NCBI GenBank assembly: GCA_963692995.1
Contig: OY843611.1
Coordinates: 558,001-622,000 of the forward strand
DNA from: Bin87 sp963692995
GTDB lineage: Bacteria; Chloroflexota; Dehalococcoidia; Lucifugimonadales; UBA3495
DNA: 64,000 bases
Direction of reading: 5' to 3'
Positions within the stretch are counted from its first letter, which is position 1. Every line of letters begins with the position of its first letter. Made by a program: the position numbers and the translations under genes. Below are positions 24,859 through 33,106 of the stretch, one piece after another. The notes beneath the pieces were generated by a model. It searched no databases and was not told the origin of the DNA. It saw only the letters and a list, made by a program, of their open reading frames with translations.

Positions 24859-24884
24859 GGTGGATGCAAAGACAGGCAAACATA

Positions 24885-25514
24885 ATGCTCAAAGCGTTTC
24901 TTGGCAAAAAAATCGGCATGACCCAGGTGTTTAACGACGCCGGGCAGGTTGTGCCCGTAACTATAATCGAGGCCGGCCCCTGCGCCGTTACCCAGGTGCG
25001 CACTGTAGAGCGAGACGGTTACGAATCGGTGCAGCTGGGATTTGGCCGAGCGCGCAAGCCCAACAAGCCCGAGGCCGGCCACCTGCGGGGCAGCCAGATT
25101 GGACGGCGACTGCAAGAAGTCCGCGCCGATAGCATCGTCGAGCACGAAGTTGGCCAAACGGTTTTGGTGGACATCTTTGAACCGGGCGAAATCGTGGACG
25201 TGATCGGCAAGTCTAAGGGACGCGGTTTCGCCGGCACGATGAAGCGACACGGCTTCGGCGGCGGCCCCCGGACCCACGGTCAGTCGGACCGGCAGCGCGC
25301 TCCCGGCTCCATCGGCGGAGGCACCACGCCCGGCAAGGTCTTCAAGGGTCTGAAAATGGCCGGACACATGGGCAACCGCCGGGTGACCACCAAGGGCTTG
25401 GAAGTAGTGCGCGTGGACGCCGAGCGAAACCTGCTGATGGTCAAGGGCGGCGTGCCCGGCGCGCCCAACAGCCCCGTTACCATCCGCAAGACGGGCAAGA
25501 GCAGGGCGCAATAG
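24885..25514 (+). CDS. rplC: 50S ribosomal protein uL3
   Basis: 209 residues, the normal length. Starts 'MLKAFLGKKIGMTQVF'; the central extended loop 'GFAGTMKRHGFGGGPRTHGQSDRQRAPGSIGGGTTPGKVFKGLKMAGHMG' is represented by these motifs, which reach toward the peptidyl transferase centre. ATG at 24885 is preferred to 24864 because it fits the family start and the upstream ATG sits next to the repeat. Confidence 0.96.
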   Translation: MLKAFLGKKIGMTQVFNDAGQVVPVTIIEAGPCAVTQVRTVERDGYESVQLGFGRARKPNKPEAGHLRGSQIGRRLQEVRADSIVEHEVGQTVLVDIFEPGEIVDVIGKSKGRGFAGTMKRHGFGGGPRTHGQSDRQRAPGSIGGGTTPGKVFKGLKMAGHMGNRRVTTKGLEVVRVDAERNLLMVKGGVPGAPNSPVTIRKTGKSRAQ

Positions 25515-25565
25515 GCAGTTGACCTGATCCGCGATTACAGGCATTGGCAAGGAAGCATTCCGAAA

Positions 25566-26231
25566 ATGGAACTCTCCGTATTGAACACCCAGGGCAACGC
25601 CGTTGGATCCGTTGAGATTGACGATGGCGTGTTTGACGTGCCGATGAACCCCACGCTGGTTCACCAGGCCATGGTCATATACCAACTCAACCAGCGCCAG
25701 GGTACTCATTCGACTCGTACTCGCGCCGAAGTGTCCGGTGGCGGACGCAAGCCCTGGATACAGAAGCACACGGGCCGAGCCCGCCAGGGCAGCATACGCT
25801 CCCCACAGTGGCGACACGGCGGCATCGCCTTCGGCCCCAAGCCCCGCGATTATCGCAAAGCCTTGCCTCGCGCCATGCGTCGCAAGGCTTTGCAGTGCGC
25901 GTTGTCGGAGAAGATTCGCAACGACCGGCTCATCTGCGTTGACACCCTGAATGGGCTGGACGGACGCACCAAGTCGATGAAGCAGGCGCTGGAAAACCTG
26001 AACATCAAGGGATCGGTGCTGGTGGTAACTGCACAAGCTCAGCAGAACGTCGTGCGGGCTGGCGGGAACCTGAAGCAAGTCTGGACGCTGCCGTCGGATC
26101 TGGTGAACGCCAACGACGTTCTCAAGCGGCAGACCGTCCTCGTTACTGCCGACGCCATCCAGCGCATGGCGGAGCTGTGCGCCGCGCCGCGACACCGCGC
26201 CCGCCGGGCGGCCAGCGAGGAGGCGGAATAA
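25566..26231 (+). CDS. rplD: 50S ribosomal protein uL4
   Basis: 221 residues. Extended exit-tunnel loop 'THSTRTRAEVSGGGRKPWIQKHTGRARQGSIRSPQWRHGGIAFGPKPRDY' is present in these blocks. In other bacteria uL4 also autoregulates the S10 operon; no leader hairpin of that type is evident here. It overlaps rplW at TAATG (26229-26233). Confidence 0.96.
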   Translation: MELSVLNTQGNAVGSVEIDDGVFDVPMNPTLVHQAMVIYQLNQRQGTHSTRTRAEVSGGGRKPWIQKHTGRARQGSIRSPQWRHGGIAFGPKPRDYRKALPRAMRRKALQCALSEKIRNDRLICVDTLNGLDGRTKSMKQALENLNIKGSVLVVTAQAQQNVVRAGGNLKQVWTLPSDLVNANDVLKRQTVLVTADAIQRMAELCAAPRHRARRAASEEAE

Positions 26232-26515
26232 TGAACATCAGCGACGTGCTGCTGCGCCCGACCATCACCGAAAAGAGCACCCTTCTGCAAGAGGATGGCC
26301 AGTACACCTTCGAGGTCGCGCCCAAGGCCAACAAGACCATGGTGAAGCAGGCCGTTGAAGAGAACTTCAATGTCAAGGTCAACAGCGTCAACATCACCGT
26401 CAACCGGGGCAAGCTCAAGCGGTATGGCCCCCGGTACAAGAAGCGGCCGGACGTCAAGAAGGCCGTTGTGACGTTGCAGCCTGGAGACCGCATCAACCTG
26501 ATCGAGGGCCTCTGA
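26231..26515 (+). CDS. rplW: 50S ribosomal protein uL23
   Basis: 94 residues. 'VLLRPTITEKSTLLQEDGQYTFEV', 'VNSVNITVNRGKLKRYG' are typical; at the tunnel exit it docks trigger factor and SRP. The start overlaps the rplD stop codon, giving translational coupling. The frame is open upstream inside rplD but ATG 26231 gives the family N-terminus. Confidence 0.96.
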   Translation: MNISDVLLRPTITEKSTLLQEDGQYTFEVAPKANKTMVKQAVEENFNVKVNSVNITVNRGKLKRYGPRYKKRPDVKKAVVTLQPGDRINLIEGL

Positions 26516-26517
26516 TC

Positions 26518-27354
26518 ATGCCTCTGAAGAACCTGCGACCCATAACCCCCGGCACAAGGAACGCGGTGCGGCCCTCCTTTGAGGAGATCACCACCAAAAA
26601 GCCGGAGAAGTCATTGCTGGAACCCCTCCAGAAGCGCGGGGGGCGAAACAATCGAGGGCGCATCACCGCCTACCATCGCGGCGGCGGCCCGCGGCGAATG
26701 TATCGGCTCGTTGACTTCAAGCGGAAGAAGGACGGCGTGCCGGCCACCGTGAAGTCCATTGAGTACGATCCCAATCGCACGACGCGGATCGCCCTGCTCC
26801 ACTATGCCGACGGAGAGAAGTCTTACATTCTCGCGCCGGTGAATCTGTCGGTAGGCGACCGGGTCGAATCCGGCCCCAGCGCGGAAATCAGTCCCGGCAA
26901 TACGCTTCCCCTGCGGAACATCCCCACCGGAACCGTGGTTCACAACCTGGAACTCACGCCGGGCCGAGGGGGTCAACTGGTGCGTGGCGCCGGCACCGGG
27001 GCGCAAGTGCTGTCCAGGGAGGGCGATTATGTGCTGATCCGCCTGCCCTCCGGGGAGATGCGACGCATCCTGCTGAGCTGCCGGGCCAGCATCGGTCAGC
27101 TGTCCAATCCTGACCACAAGAACGAGAGCCTGGGGAAGGCCGGCGCCAAACGGCGCCTGGGCCGTCGCCCCCACGTTCGCGGTGTCGCCAAGAACCCGGT
27201 GGATCACCCCCACGGCGGCGGGGAGGGGCGCTCCCCCATCGGGATGCCCGGTCCCAAGTCCCCCTGGGGCAAACCCACTCTGGGCCACAAGACCCGCAAC
27301 AAAAAGAAGACCTCCAGCCGTTTCATCATCCGTGGCCGGCGCTCGCGGCGTTAG
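26518..27354 (+). CDS. rplB: 50S ribosomal protein uL2
   Basis: 278 residues. 'RGRITAYHRGGGPRRMYR', 'YDPNRTTRIALLHYADGEKSYI', 'NPVDHPHGGGEGR' (with the conserved His of the peptidyl-transferase region) and the basic C-terminus are all present. It begins 2 bases after rplW stops. Confidence 0.97.
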   Translation: MPLKNLRPITPGTRNAVRPSFEEITTKKPEKSLLEPLQKRGGRNNRGRITAYHRGGGPRRMYRLVDFKRKKDGVPATVKSIEYDPNRTTRIALLHYADGEKSYILAPVNLSVGDRVESGPSAEISPGNTLPLRNIPTGTVVHNLELTPGRGGQLVRGAGTGAQVLSREGDYVLIRLPSGEMRRILLSCRASIGQLSNPDHKNESLGKAGAKRRLGRRPHVRGVAKNPVDHPHGGGEGRSPIGMPGPKSPWGKPTLGHKTRNKKKTSSRFIIRGRRSRR

Positions 27355-27413
27355 GCAGGCTAATCTAATATGCACACCCACCCCTCGGGGAATCGCAGGC
27401 AGTCGTTGTCGTC

Positions 27414-27698
27414 ATGTCAAGATCAGTAAAGAAGGGCCCCTACGTCCACCCCAAGCTGCTCAAGAAGGTCAACCGGGTTCGCGAATCCGGGGAGGCCACG
27501 GTGATACGCACCTGGTCGCGGGACTCGATGATCATGCCCGAAATGGTTGGGCTGAACTTCGGCGTCCACGACGGCCGGCGTCACGTTCCGGTGTTTATCA
27601 CCGAGAATATGGTAGGCCATCGCCTGGGGGAGTTCGCGCCGACGCGCACCTATCGGGGCCACGTGGCCCGGTCGGAACGCTCCAGCCGGTCGAGGTGA
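27414..27698 (+). CDS. rpsS: 30S ribosomal protein uS19
   Basis: 94 residues. 'MSRSVKKGPYVHPKLLKKV', 'VIRTWSRDSMIMPEMVG', 'VFITENMVGHRLGEFAPTRTYRGH' are diagnostic of the 30S-head protein. A 59-base spacer without recognisable signals separates it from rplB. Confidence 0.96.
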   Translation: MSRSVKKGPYVHPKLLKKVNRVRESGEATVIRTWSRDSMIMPEMVGLNFGVHDGRRHVPVFITENMVGHRLGEFAPTRTYRGHVARSERSSRSR

Positions 27699-27702
27699 AG
27701 CC

Positions 27703-28050
27703 ATGCCAGCAGTAAGAGCAATGGCCAAAGGGGTGGGCGCTTCTCCCAAGCGGCTCAAGCCAATTATGGACGCGGTGCGCGGCATGATGGTAAACGACGC
27801 TCTGGATCACCTCGGCCTGATGACTTCGCCCTGGGCTCGCTCAGTGGCCAAGGTGGTGCAGTCGGCGGCCGCCAACGCCGAAAACAACGAGTTTATGAAC
27901 CGCAGCGACCTGCGCATCATGCGCATCTCCGCAGACCAGGCGACACCGCTCAAACGCTTCCGAGCGCGCGCCAGGGGCCGGATTGGCCGGGTTACCCGCC
28001 GCTCCAGTCACATCATCATCGAAGTGGACGAGATAGAGAAGGAGGGCTAA
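27703..28050 (+). CDS. rplV: 50S ribosomal protein uL22
   Basis: 115 residues. 'VGASPKRLKPIMDAVRG', 'AARSVAKV'-like helix (here PWARSVAKVVQSAAANAENN) and beta-hairpin 'ADQATPLKRFRARARGRIGRVTRRSSHIIIEV' lining the exit tunnel. ATG at 27703, 4 bases after rpsS; 27724 is a possible internal start. Confidence 0.95.
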   Translation: MPAVRAMAKGVGASPKRLKPIMDAVRGMMVNDALDHLGLMTSPWARSVAKVVQSAAANAENNEFMNRSDLRIMRISADQATPLKRFRARARGRIGRVTRRSSHIIIEVDEIEKEG

Positions 28051-28053
28051 TTT

Positions 28054-28791
28054 ATGGGGCACAAAACCCACCCCTTCGGCTTCCGGCTGGGTATCATCAA
28101 GGATTGGAAAACCCACTGGTATGCTAACAACGGGTCGCAATACCGGAACGGCGTGCAGCAGGACCTCTTGCTGCGCCGGACTATCCATCATGAATACGCC
28201 CCCTTCTCCGACGCCGGCATCGCCAAGATCGAGATCGACCGCACCGCGCAGGAAACCATCGTCAATATTCATTCGGCCCGCCCCGGCATTCTCATCGGGC
28301 GGGACGGTGATCGGGTTAAGGGCCTGCGTTCCCGTCTGGAGACCATGAACAGCGGCCTGCTCCGGCTCAACATTATCGAGATAGATCACCCCGAAATGGA
28401 TCCGTACCTGGTGGGCCGCAACATTGCCGACCAGCTCAGCCGCCGGGTTGCCTATCGCCGGGCCATGCGCCAGGCTGCGCTGCGCACCATGCAGGCCGGC
28501 GCGGAGGGCATCAAGATCATCACTAAGGGACGTATCTCCGGCGCGGAAATCGCCCGCACCGAGAAGCTGATGATGGGCCAGGTTCCCTTGCATACTCTAC
28601 GGGCGGATATTGACTACGCCCTGGCCGAAGCGCACACCGCCATGGGACGCGTCGGCATCAAAGTTTGGATCTACAAGGGCCAGATCATGCCGGCGGCGGC
28701 GGAAGAAGACGCCGAGCTGGAAAGCATTGAATTTCGCGTCACCAGCCAAGACGCCGAGGCCGATGTGGCAGTGGCGGAATTGGACATCTAA
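28054..28791 (+). CDS. rpsC: 30S ribosomal protein uS3
   Basis: 245 residues. 'MGHKTHPFGFRLGIIKDWKTHWYA', KH domain 'VNIHSARPGILIGRDGDRVKGLR' (GxxG-like) and C-terminal domain 'GAEGIKIITKGRISGAEIARTEKLMMGQVPLHTLRADIDY'. Part of the mRNA entry helicase site. The C-terminus beyond 'KVWIYKGQIMP' is an acidic tail of about 28 residues. Confidence 0.96.
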   Translation: MGHKTHPFGFRLGIIKDWKTHWYANNGSQYRNGVQQDLLLRRTIHHEYAPFSDAGIAKIEIDRTAQETIVNIHSARPGILIGRDGDRVKGLRSRLETMNSGLLRLNIIEIDHPEMDPYLVGRNIADQLSRRVAYRRAMRQAALRTMQAGAEGIKIITKGRISGAEIARTEKLMMGQVPLHTLRADIDYALAEAHTAMGRVGIKVWIYKGQIMPAAAEEDAELESIEFRVTSQDAEADVAVAELDI

Positions 28792-28805
28792 CGGAGACTG
28801 ACACC

Positions 28806-29249
28806 ATGCTGCAACCCAAGAGGACGAAGTACCGGAAGATGGGTCGGGGGAAGCGCCGGGGAAACGCGACCACCGGCAACACAGTGGAGTTCGGCGAGAT
28901 TGGTCTGAAGGCAATGCGTCCTGAGTGGATTACGGCCCGGCAGATCGAGTCGGCTCGCGTCGCCATTTCCCGCTACTTGCAGCGGGGCGGGCGCACCTGG
29001 ATCCGCATTTTCCCCGACAAGCCGGTATCCAAGAAGCCGGCGGAAGTTCGCATGGGCGGCGGCAAGGCGGCCAACGACCACTGGGTGGCCGTGGTCAAGC
29101 CGGGCCGCATTATGTTCGAGGTAGGCGGAGTGCCACTTCAACAGGCTGAAGAGGCCCTCCACCGGGCCGCCCATAAGTTGCCTATTCCCACTAAGGTAGT
29201 GTACCGGGACCGGGTCAACTCGCTGCTCAGCGGCACCGCCGGAGATTAG
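28806..29249 (+). CDS. rplP: 50S ribosomal protein uL16
   Basis: 147 residues. 'MLQPKRTKYRKMGRGKRRG', 'RPEWITARQIESARVAISRYLQRGGRTWIRIFPDKPVSKKP', 'RMGGGKAANDHWVAVVKPGRIMFE' are diagnostic. Helps position tRNA in the A site. Confidence 0.96.
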   Translation: MLQPKRTKYRKMGRGKRRGNATTGNTVEFGEIGLKAMRPEWITARQIESARVAISRYLQRGGRTWIRIFPDKPVSKKPAEVRMGGGKAANDHWVAVVKPGRIMFEVGGVPLQQAEEALHRAAHKLPIPTKVVYRDRVNSLLSGTAGD

Positions 29250-29255
29250 CCCGTC

Positions 29256-29447
29256 ATGGAGATGTACGAAATCCGCGCGCTGACCGACGATCAGATCCTG
29301 GATGAACTCGAGAAATCTCGCCGGGAGCTGATGAACCTGCGCTTTCGGGACGCCACCAACCAACTTACAGACACGAACCAGCCCGGCAAGACTCGCCGGG
29401 ACATCGCCAGGATGCTGACTTGCCTGCGGGAACGAGAGTTGCAGTAG
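29256..29447 (+). CDS. rpmC: 50S ribosomal protein uL29
   Basis: 63 residues, two-helix protein at the tunnel exit. 'EIRALTDDQILDELEKSRRELMNLRFRDATNQLTDTNQ' and 'KTRRDIARMLTCLRERE' match the family. Starts 6 bases after rplP stops. Followed by a 120-base spacer with a dispersed repeat. Confidence 0.93.
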   Translation: MEMYEIRALTDDQILDELEKSRRELMNLRFRDATNQLTDTNQPGKTRRDIARMLTCLRERELQ

Positions 29448-29471
29448 GCAGGAGATCGCAAAGTTGATTCT

Positions 29472-29540
29472 TCCGCTCTCCCTGAACCTGTCCAAGGATA
29501 GGTTACTGTGGTTCGACAAGCTCACCAGGGGCGGTTCTAT
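29472..29540. repeat. Second dispersed repeat type (GTGGTTCGACAAGCT family), copy 1
   Basis: 'cctgaacctgtccaagg' and 'gtggttcgacaagctcacca' arms of a loose inverted repeat between rpmC and rpsQ. Related copies lie at 39351-39408 and 54857-54910. Confidence 0.7.
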
Positions 29541-29567
29541 GAAGACTTTTGATTTAGGAACCAGATA

Positions 29568-29948
29568 ATGGCCAAAGCAATGCGAAAAGTTCGGGTCGGC
29601 TCCGTGGTGAGCACCCGGATGGACAAAACCGCCGTGGTGGAACTGGTGTGGAAACGACGCCACCGCATCTATCGCAAGCAGATGCGTCGGGTGACCCGTT
29701 TCTACGTCCATGATCCGAACCAGCAGTGCCGGATTGGCGATACCGTGCGCATCCAGGAAACCCGGCCCATCTCCCGCACCAAGCACTGGAGGCTGATGGA
29801 AGTCCTGGCTCGGCGGGAAATTGCCGATGTGCGGGCTATTGATCTGGAAGGCGACGCGGTGATCGAGCCTATTGCCGGCGAATCCGACTACATAAGCCCT
29901 GAGGCGGCGGATCGCCTTGAGGATACCGCTGATGACAAGGATGCGTAG
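29568..29948 (+). CDS. rpsQ: 30S ribosomal protein uS17 with C-terminal extension
   Basis: 126 residues against a usual 80-90. Core: 'RKVRVGSVVSTRMDKTAVVELVWKRRHRIYRKQMRRVTRFYVHDPNQQCRIGDTVRIQETRPISRTKHWRL' blocks. After residue about 87 there is an acidic extension of nearly 40 residues with no recognised domain. Upstream spacer holds a dispersed repeat. It abuts rplN directly. Confidence 0.94.
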   Translation: MAKAMRKVRVGSVVSTRMDKTAVVELVWKRRHRIYRKQMRRVTRFYVHDPNQQCRIGDTVRIQETRPISRTKHWRLMEVLARREIADVRAIDLEGDAVIEPIAGESDYISPEAADRLEDTADDKDA

Positions 29949-30317
29949 ATGATTCAGAGTTATACCAGGCTGCACGTGGCCGACAACAGCGGCGCTCGAC
30001 GCATCCGACTCATCAATATACCGGGTTCCAGCCGTCGCAAGTATGCGTCGGTGGGCGACATCGTGGTTTGCACGGTGCGCGAGGCGATCCCCAATTCGCC
30101 GGTGCGGAAAGGCACGGTGGTCAAGGCGGTGGTGGTCCGACAGGCAGCGCCTCTGCTGCGTCCCGACGGCACCTACATCAAGTTCGACGATAACGCCGCT
30201 GTGCTCATCAACGACAACCAGCTGCCACGCGGCACCCGCATCTTCGGCCCGGTAGCGCGGGAACTCCGGGACAAGGGGTTCATGCGCATCGTCTCCTTGG
30301 CCCCGGAGGTGGTTTGA
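29949..30317 (+). CDS. rplN: 50S ribosomal protein uL14
   Basis: 122 residues, standard length. 'MIQSYTRLHVADNSGARRI', 'GDIVVCTVREAIPNSPVRKGTVVKAVVVR', 'RIFGPVARELRDKGFMRIVSLAPEVV' are diagnostic. Starts immediately at the rpsQ stop and overlaps rplX at TGATG. Confidence 0.97.
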   Translation: MIQSYTRLHVADNSGARRIRLINIPGSSRRKYASVGDIVVCTVREAIPNSPVRKGTVVKAVVVRQAAPLLRPDGTYIKFDDNAAVLINDNQLPRGTRIFGPVARELRDKGFMRIVSLAPEVV

Positions 30318-30589
30318 TGGCAAAGACCAAGATCCGCCGGGGTGACGATGTCCTCGTCATTGCCGGTAAGGACAAGGGCAGGACCGGGCGTGTGCTGGGG
30401 ATGATCCCCGAAAAGAACCGTGTTTTGGTTGAGGGCGTGAACATCGTCACCAAGCATTACAAGCCCAGGCCCGGCGTGCGACAGGGCGGACGCGTTCAGC
30501 AGGAAGCGTCCATCCATATCTCCAACATTAAGCTCATTCAGAGCAACTACACCGAACCCAGCAGTCAGTTCCGCAATCGGGACGAATAA
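30317..30589 (+). CDS. rplX: 50S ribosomal protein uL24
   Basis: 90 residues with KOW motif 'RRGDDVLVIAGKDKGRTGRVL' and 'RVLVEGVNIVTKHYKP'. Assembly initiator of the 50S subunit. ATG at 30317 overlaps the rplN stop (TGATG). Confidence 0.96.
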   Translation: MAKTKIRRGDDVLVIAGKDKGRTGRVLGMIPEKNRVLVEGVNIVTKHYKPRPGVRQGGRVQQEASIHISNIKLIQSNYTEPSSQFRNRDE

Positions 30590-30611
30590 CTAACGCGGGC
30601 GAGTGATCATC

Positions 30612-31259
30612 ATGGCTACTGACCAGCAGCAACAAACCAATCCGGGGGAGGGCCGCCGCCAGCGGCGACGGCGGGAGGAGGCCGAGGGCAACGGGGATCA
30701 ACCTAACGAGTTGCCGCCGCCGGCTTTCAAGGTCAAGTTCCGCGAGGAAATCGTCCCGGCGATGTTGCAGGAATTCGGATACTCCAGCCCGATGCAGGTT
30801 CCCCGGGTCACCAAGGTCAACCTGAACATCGGCTTGGGCGAAGCTCTGACTAACGGTCGGGCGATGGAAAGCGCGGTGCGGGACTTGACCACTATATCGG
30901 GGCAGAAGCCGGTTATCACCCGGGCCCGCCGCTCCATCGCCGGTTTCAAGGTGCGCCAGGGCAACCCCATCGGAACCGCGGTGACCCTGCGTGGCGACCG
31001 GATGTATTACTTTCTGGAGCGTTTGATCTACACTGCGCTGCCGCGTATCCGCGACTTTCGGGGGATCTCCCGCAACGGATTTGACGGGCGGGGCAACTAT
31101 TCGCTGGGCTTGCGGGAACAGATCGTGTTCCCTGAGATTGACTACAACAGTATCGACCGGCTGCGCGGCCTTCAGGTCACCATTGCCACCGACGCCCGCA
31201 ACGACGCCGAGGCGACCCGATTGTTGGAGCACTTCGATATGCCGTTCATACGACAGTAA
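30612..31259 (+). CDS. rplE: 50S ribosomal protein uL5 with N-terminal extension
   Basis: 215 residues; the canonical core starts at about residue 37 ('FKVKFREEIVPAMLQEFGYSSPMQVPRVTKVNLNIGLGEA' pattern). The first 36 residues are Gln/Arg/Glu-rich and disordered-looking, absent in typical uL5 (about 180 residues). Core motifs 'QKPVITRARRSIAGFKVRQGNPIG' and 'FRGISRNGFDGRGNYSLGLREQIVFPEIDY' are intact. GTG at 30603 is an alternative start. Confidence 0.95.
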   Translation: MATDQQQQTNPGEGRRQRRRREEAEGNGDQPNELPPPAFKVKFREEIVPAMLQEFGYSSPMQVPRVTKVNLNIGLGEALTNGRAMESAVRDLTTISGQKPVITRARRSIAGFKVRQGNPIGTAVTLRGDRMYYFLERLIYTALPRIRDFRGISRNGFDGRGNYSLGLREQIVFPEIDYNSIDRLRGLQVTIATDARNDAEATRLLEHFDMPFIRQ

Positions 31260-31281
31260 GCGCGCCGAATCAGATTTCCGG

Positions 31282-31301
31282 ATTCCCGCGAAAGCAGGAA
31301 T
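31282..31301. repeat. ATTCCC-N8-GGGAAT-type repeat between rplE and rpsN
   Basis: ATTCCCGCGAAAGCAGGAAT, one mismatch to a perfect palindrome, followed by gacggg. Confidence 0.85.
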
Positions 31302-31347
31302 GACGGGCAGCCTCGGGAACCACGAGCAGTACAGGGAGTAAGCAACT

Positions 31348-31653
31348 TTGGCCAAGAAATCCTCCATCGCCAAAAACGAGCGCCGCAAGCGCACGGTCGT
31401 TCAGTACGCTGCCCAGCGCGCCGCCCTGCTGGCCGAGGCGCGGGACATAACGAGTACCGCGCGCCAGAGGTTTGATGCCCGTCAGAAACTGGCTCTGCTG
31501 CCCCATGACGCCAATCCCAACCGCATTCGGAACCGGGATGGCGCCACCGGACGGCCCCGTGGCTACATCCGGCACTTCGGCTTGTCTCGCATTTCCTTCC
31601 GCGAGATGGCGCTGGATGGATTCCTGCCCGGCGTTCGTAAGGCCAGCTTGTAG
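31348..31653 (+). CDS. rpsN: 30S ribosomal protein uS14 (long, zinc-free form)
   Basis: 101 residues, the long cysteine-free paralogue type as in E. coli. 'AKKSSIAKNERRKRTV', 'NRDGATGRPRGYIRHFGLSRISFREMALDGFLPGVRKASL' are diagnostic. TTG start at 31348 with AGGGAG (31333-31338) upstream; no in-frame ATG is available near the family N-terminus. Confidence 0.94.
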   Translation: MAKKSSIAKNERRKRTVVQYAAQRAALLAEARDITSTARQRFDARQKLALLPHDANPNRIRNRDGATGRPRGYIRHFGLSRISFREMALDGFLPGVRKASL

Positions 31654-31681
31654 ATGAAGAGCGAAAAGGAGCGACGCCCCA

Positions 31682-32080
31682 ATGCCCATTAACGACCCGG
31701 TTGCCGATATGCTGACCCGCATTCGCAACGCCATCCAGGCCCGGCACCAGACGGTGTTGGTGCCCCAGTCCAAGGTGAAAGTCGCCATCGCCGACATCCT
31801 GAAGGACCAGGGCTACATCCGGGACTGGGATCTGGCGCGGAACCAGAAGTTTCCCACCATGCGAGTGCATTTGAAGTATCGCGACGACGATCAGAACACC
31901 ATTCGCGGCCTGAAGCGTATCAGTAAACCCGGCCTGCGCGTACACGTTGGTCGGGGCGAAATCCCGCGGGTGTACGGCGGTTTGGGCATTGCCATTGTCT
32001 CCACATCCCAGGGGATGATGACCGGGTATCAAGCCTGGCGCAAAGGTATCGGAGGAGAGTTGGTCTGCTATGTCTGGTAA
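31682..32080 (+). CDS. rpsH: 30S ribosomal protein uS8
   Basis: 132 residues. 'MPINDPVADMLTRIRNAIQARH', 'IADILKDQGYIRDW', 'ISKPGLRVHVGRGEIPRVYGGLGIAIVSTSQGMMT' and the C-terminal 'GGELVCYVW'. In other bacteria uS8 is the spc operon repressor. Its last bases overlap the likely rplF start. Confidence 0.96.
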   Translation: MPINDPVADMLTRIRNAIQARHQTVLVPQSKVKVAIADILKDQGYIRDWDLARNQKFPTMRVHLKYRDDDQNTIRGLKRISKPGLRVHVGRGEIPRVYGGLGIAIVSTSQGMMTGYQAWRKGIGGELVCYVW

Positions 32081-32684
32081 CGGAGTAATGACAAGCGGGG
32101 GCGTGGCCCAGCGGGTTCCGCCCGCCGAGAAGCCGTTGTCCCGCATTGGTCGGCAGCCTGTTCCGATCCCTGACGGCGTGCAGGTGGAGGTCATCTACGG
32201 CGGCGTAATAGTGACGGGGCCTCGGGGACAGGTTACGCAAAAGTATCATCCCGAAGTCAACGTGACGGTTGAAGACGGCCAGGTGGTCGTGGAACGGCTG
32301 ACTGAACGCAAGTTCCACCATTCCCTGCACGGGCTGACCCGCTCGCTGATCGCCAACGCCATGATCGGGGTGACCGAAGGTTACAGCCGGACCCTGGAGC
32401 TCATGGGCGTGGGTTATCGCGTTCAGCAAAACGGGGAAGGCATTACCCTCAGCGTAGGTTACAGCCATACCGTGGAGTTGTTCCCGCTGGAAGGGCTGAC
32501 CATGCAAGTTGAGGGGAACAACCGGGTCCACATCAGTGGCGTTGACAAGCAGAAGGTCGGCGAGCTGGCGGCCAAAGTACGCAAGGTACGTCCTCCGAAT
32601 CGTTACAAAGAGAAGGGCATTCGCTACCAGGGCGAAGTGCTCCGTCTCAAGCCCGGCAAAGCCGCTGCTCGGCGCGCCGGTTAG
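32070..32684 (+). CDS. rplF: 50S ribosomal protein uL6
   Basis: 204 residues if started at 32070 (overlapping rpsH by 11 bases, GGAGGAG at 32050-32056) or 198 from ATG 32088. Core starts at 'LSRIGRQPVPIPDGVQVEV', about 23 residues in, so there is a short extra N-terminus. 'RTLELMGVGYRVQQNG', 'GVDKQKVGELAAKVRKVRPPNRYKEKGIRYQGE' are diagnostic. Confidence 0.94.
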   Translation: MSGNGVMTSGGVAQRVPPAEKPLSRIGRQPVPIPDGVQVEVIYGGVIVTGPRGQVTQKYHPEVNVTVEDGQVVVERLTERKFHHSLHGLTRSLIANAMIGVTEGYSRTLELMGVGYRVQQNGEGITLSVGYSHTVELFPLEGLTMQVEGNNRVHISGVDKQKVGELAAKVRKVRPPNRYKEKGIRYQGEVLRLKPGKAAARRAG

Positions 32685-32746
32685 GTGTCGCCCATTCCAG
32701 ACCTCGAACCGTTGTCATCCACCACGCATCCAAGGGCGAAAGTGAA

Positions 32747-33106
32747 ATGCCACGCGATAAAGACTCCCGAAAATTGCGCGTCGTCCGGCACCGCCGGGTT
32801 CGCAACAAGGTCATAGGTACTGCTCAGCGGCCGCGTCTGTGTGTTTTTCGCAGCCTGAAGAGCATCTATGTCCAGGTGATTGACGACGCTCGCGGCCATA
32901 CCCTGGCCTATGCTTCCAGCCACGAAATCGGCAGCGACGATGCCACGCCAAAAACGTCGGCGTCGGTTGCCGTCGGCAAGCTGGTGGCCGAAAGGGCCAT
33001 TGCGGCCGGCGTGAACTCGGTGGTGTTTGACCGGGGCGGCTACCGTTTCCACGGTCGGGTCAAGGCTTTGGCCGACGCCGCCCGCGAAGGAGGGCTTATT
33101 TTCTGA
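32747..33106 (+). CDS. rplR: 50S ribosomal protein uL18
   Basis: 119 residues, 5S rRNA-binding. 'RRVRNKVIGTAQRPRLCVFRSLKSIYVQVIDDARGHTLAYASS' pattern, 'GKLVAERAIAAGVNSVVFDRGGYRFHGRVKALADAAREGGLIF' pattern. Stop codon overlaps the rpsE start (TGATG at 33104-33108). Confidence 0.96.
   Translation: MPRDKDSRKLRVVRHRRVRNKVIGTAQRPRLCVFRSLKSIYVQVIDDARGHTLAYASSHEIGSDDATPKTSASVAVGKLVAERAIAAGVNSVVFDRGGYRFHGRVKALADAAREGGLIF

Noticed and set aside
24390..26195. 601-codon open frame on the minus strand opposite rpsJ-rplC-rplD
   Set aside because: Antiparallel to three universally conserved genes in a GC-rich sequence where reverse frames stay open; no family motif or ribosome site.
28788..30323. 511-codon open frame on the minus strand opposite rplP-rplN
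   Set aside because: Shadow of ribosomal protein genes; composition Gly/His/Arg-rich as expected for a reverse frame.
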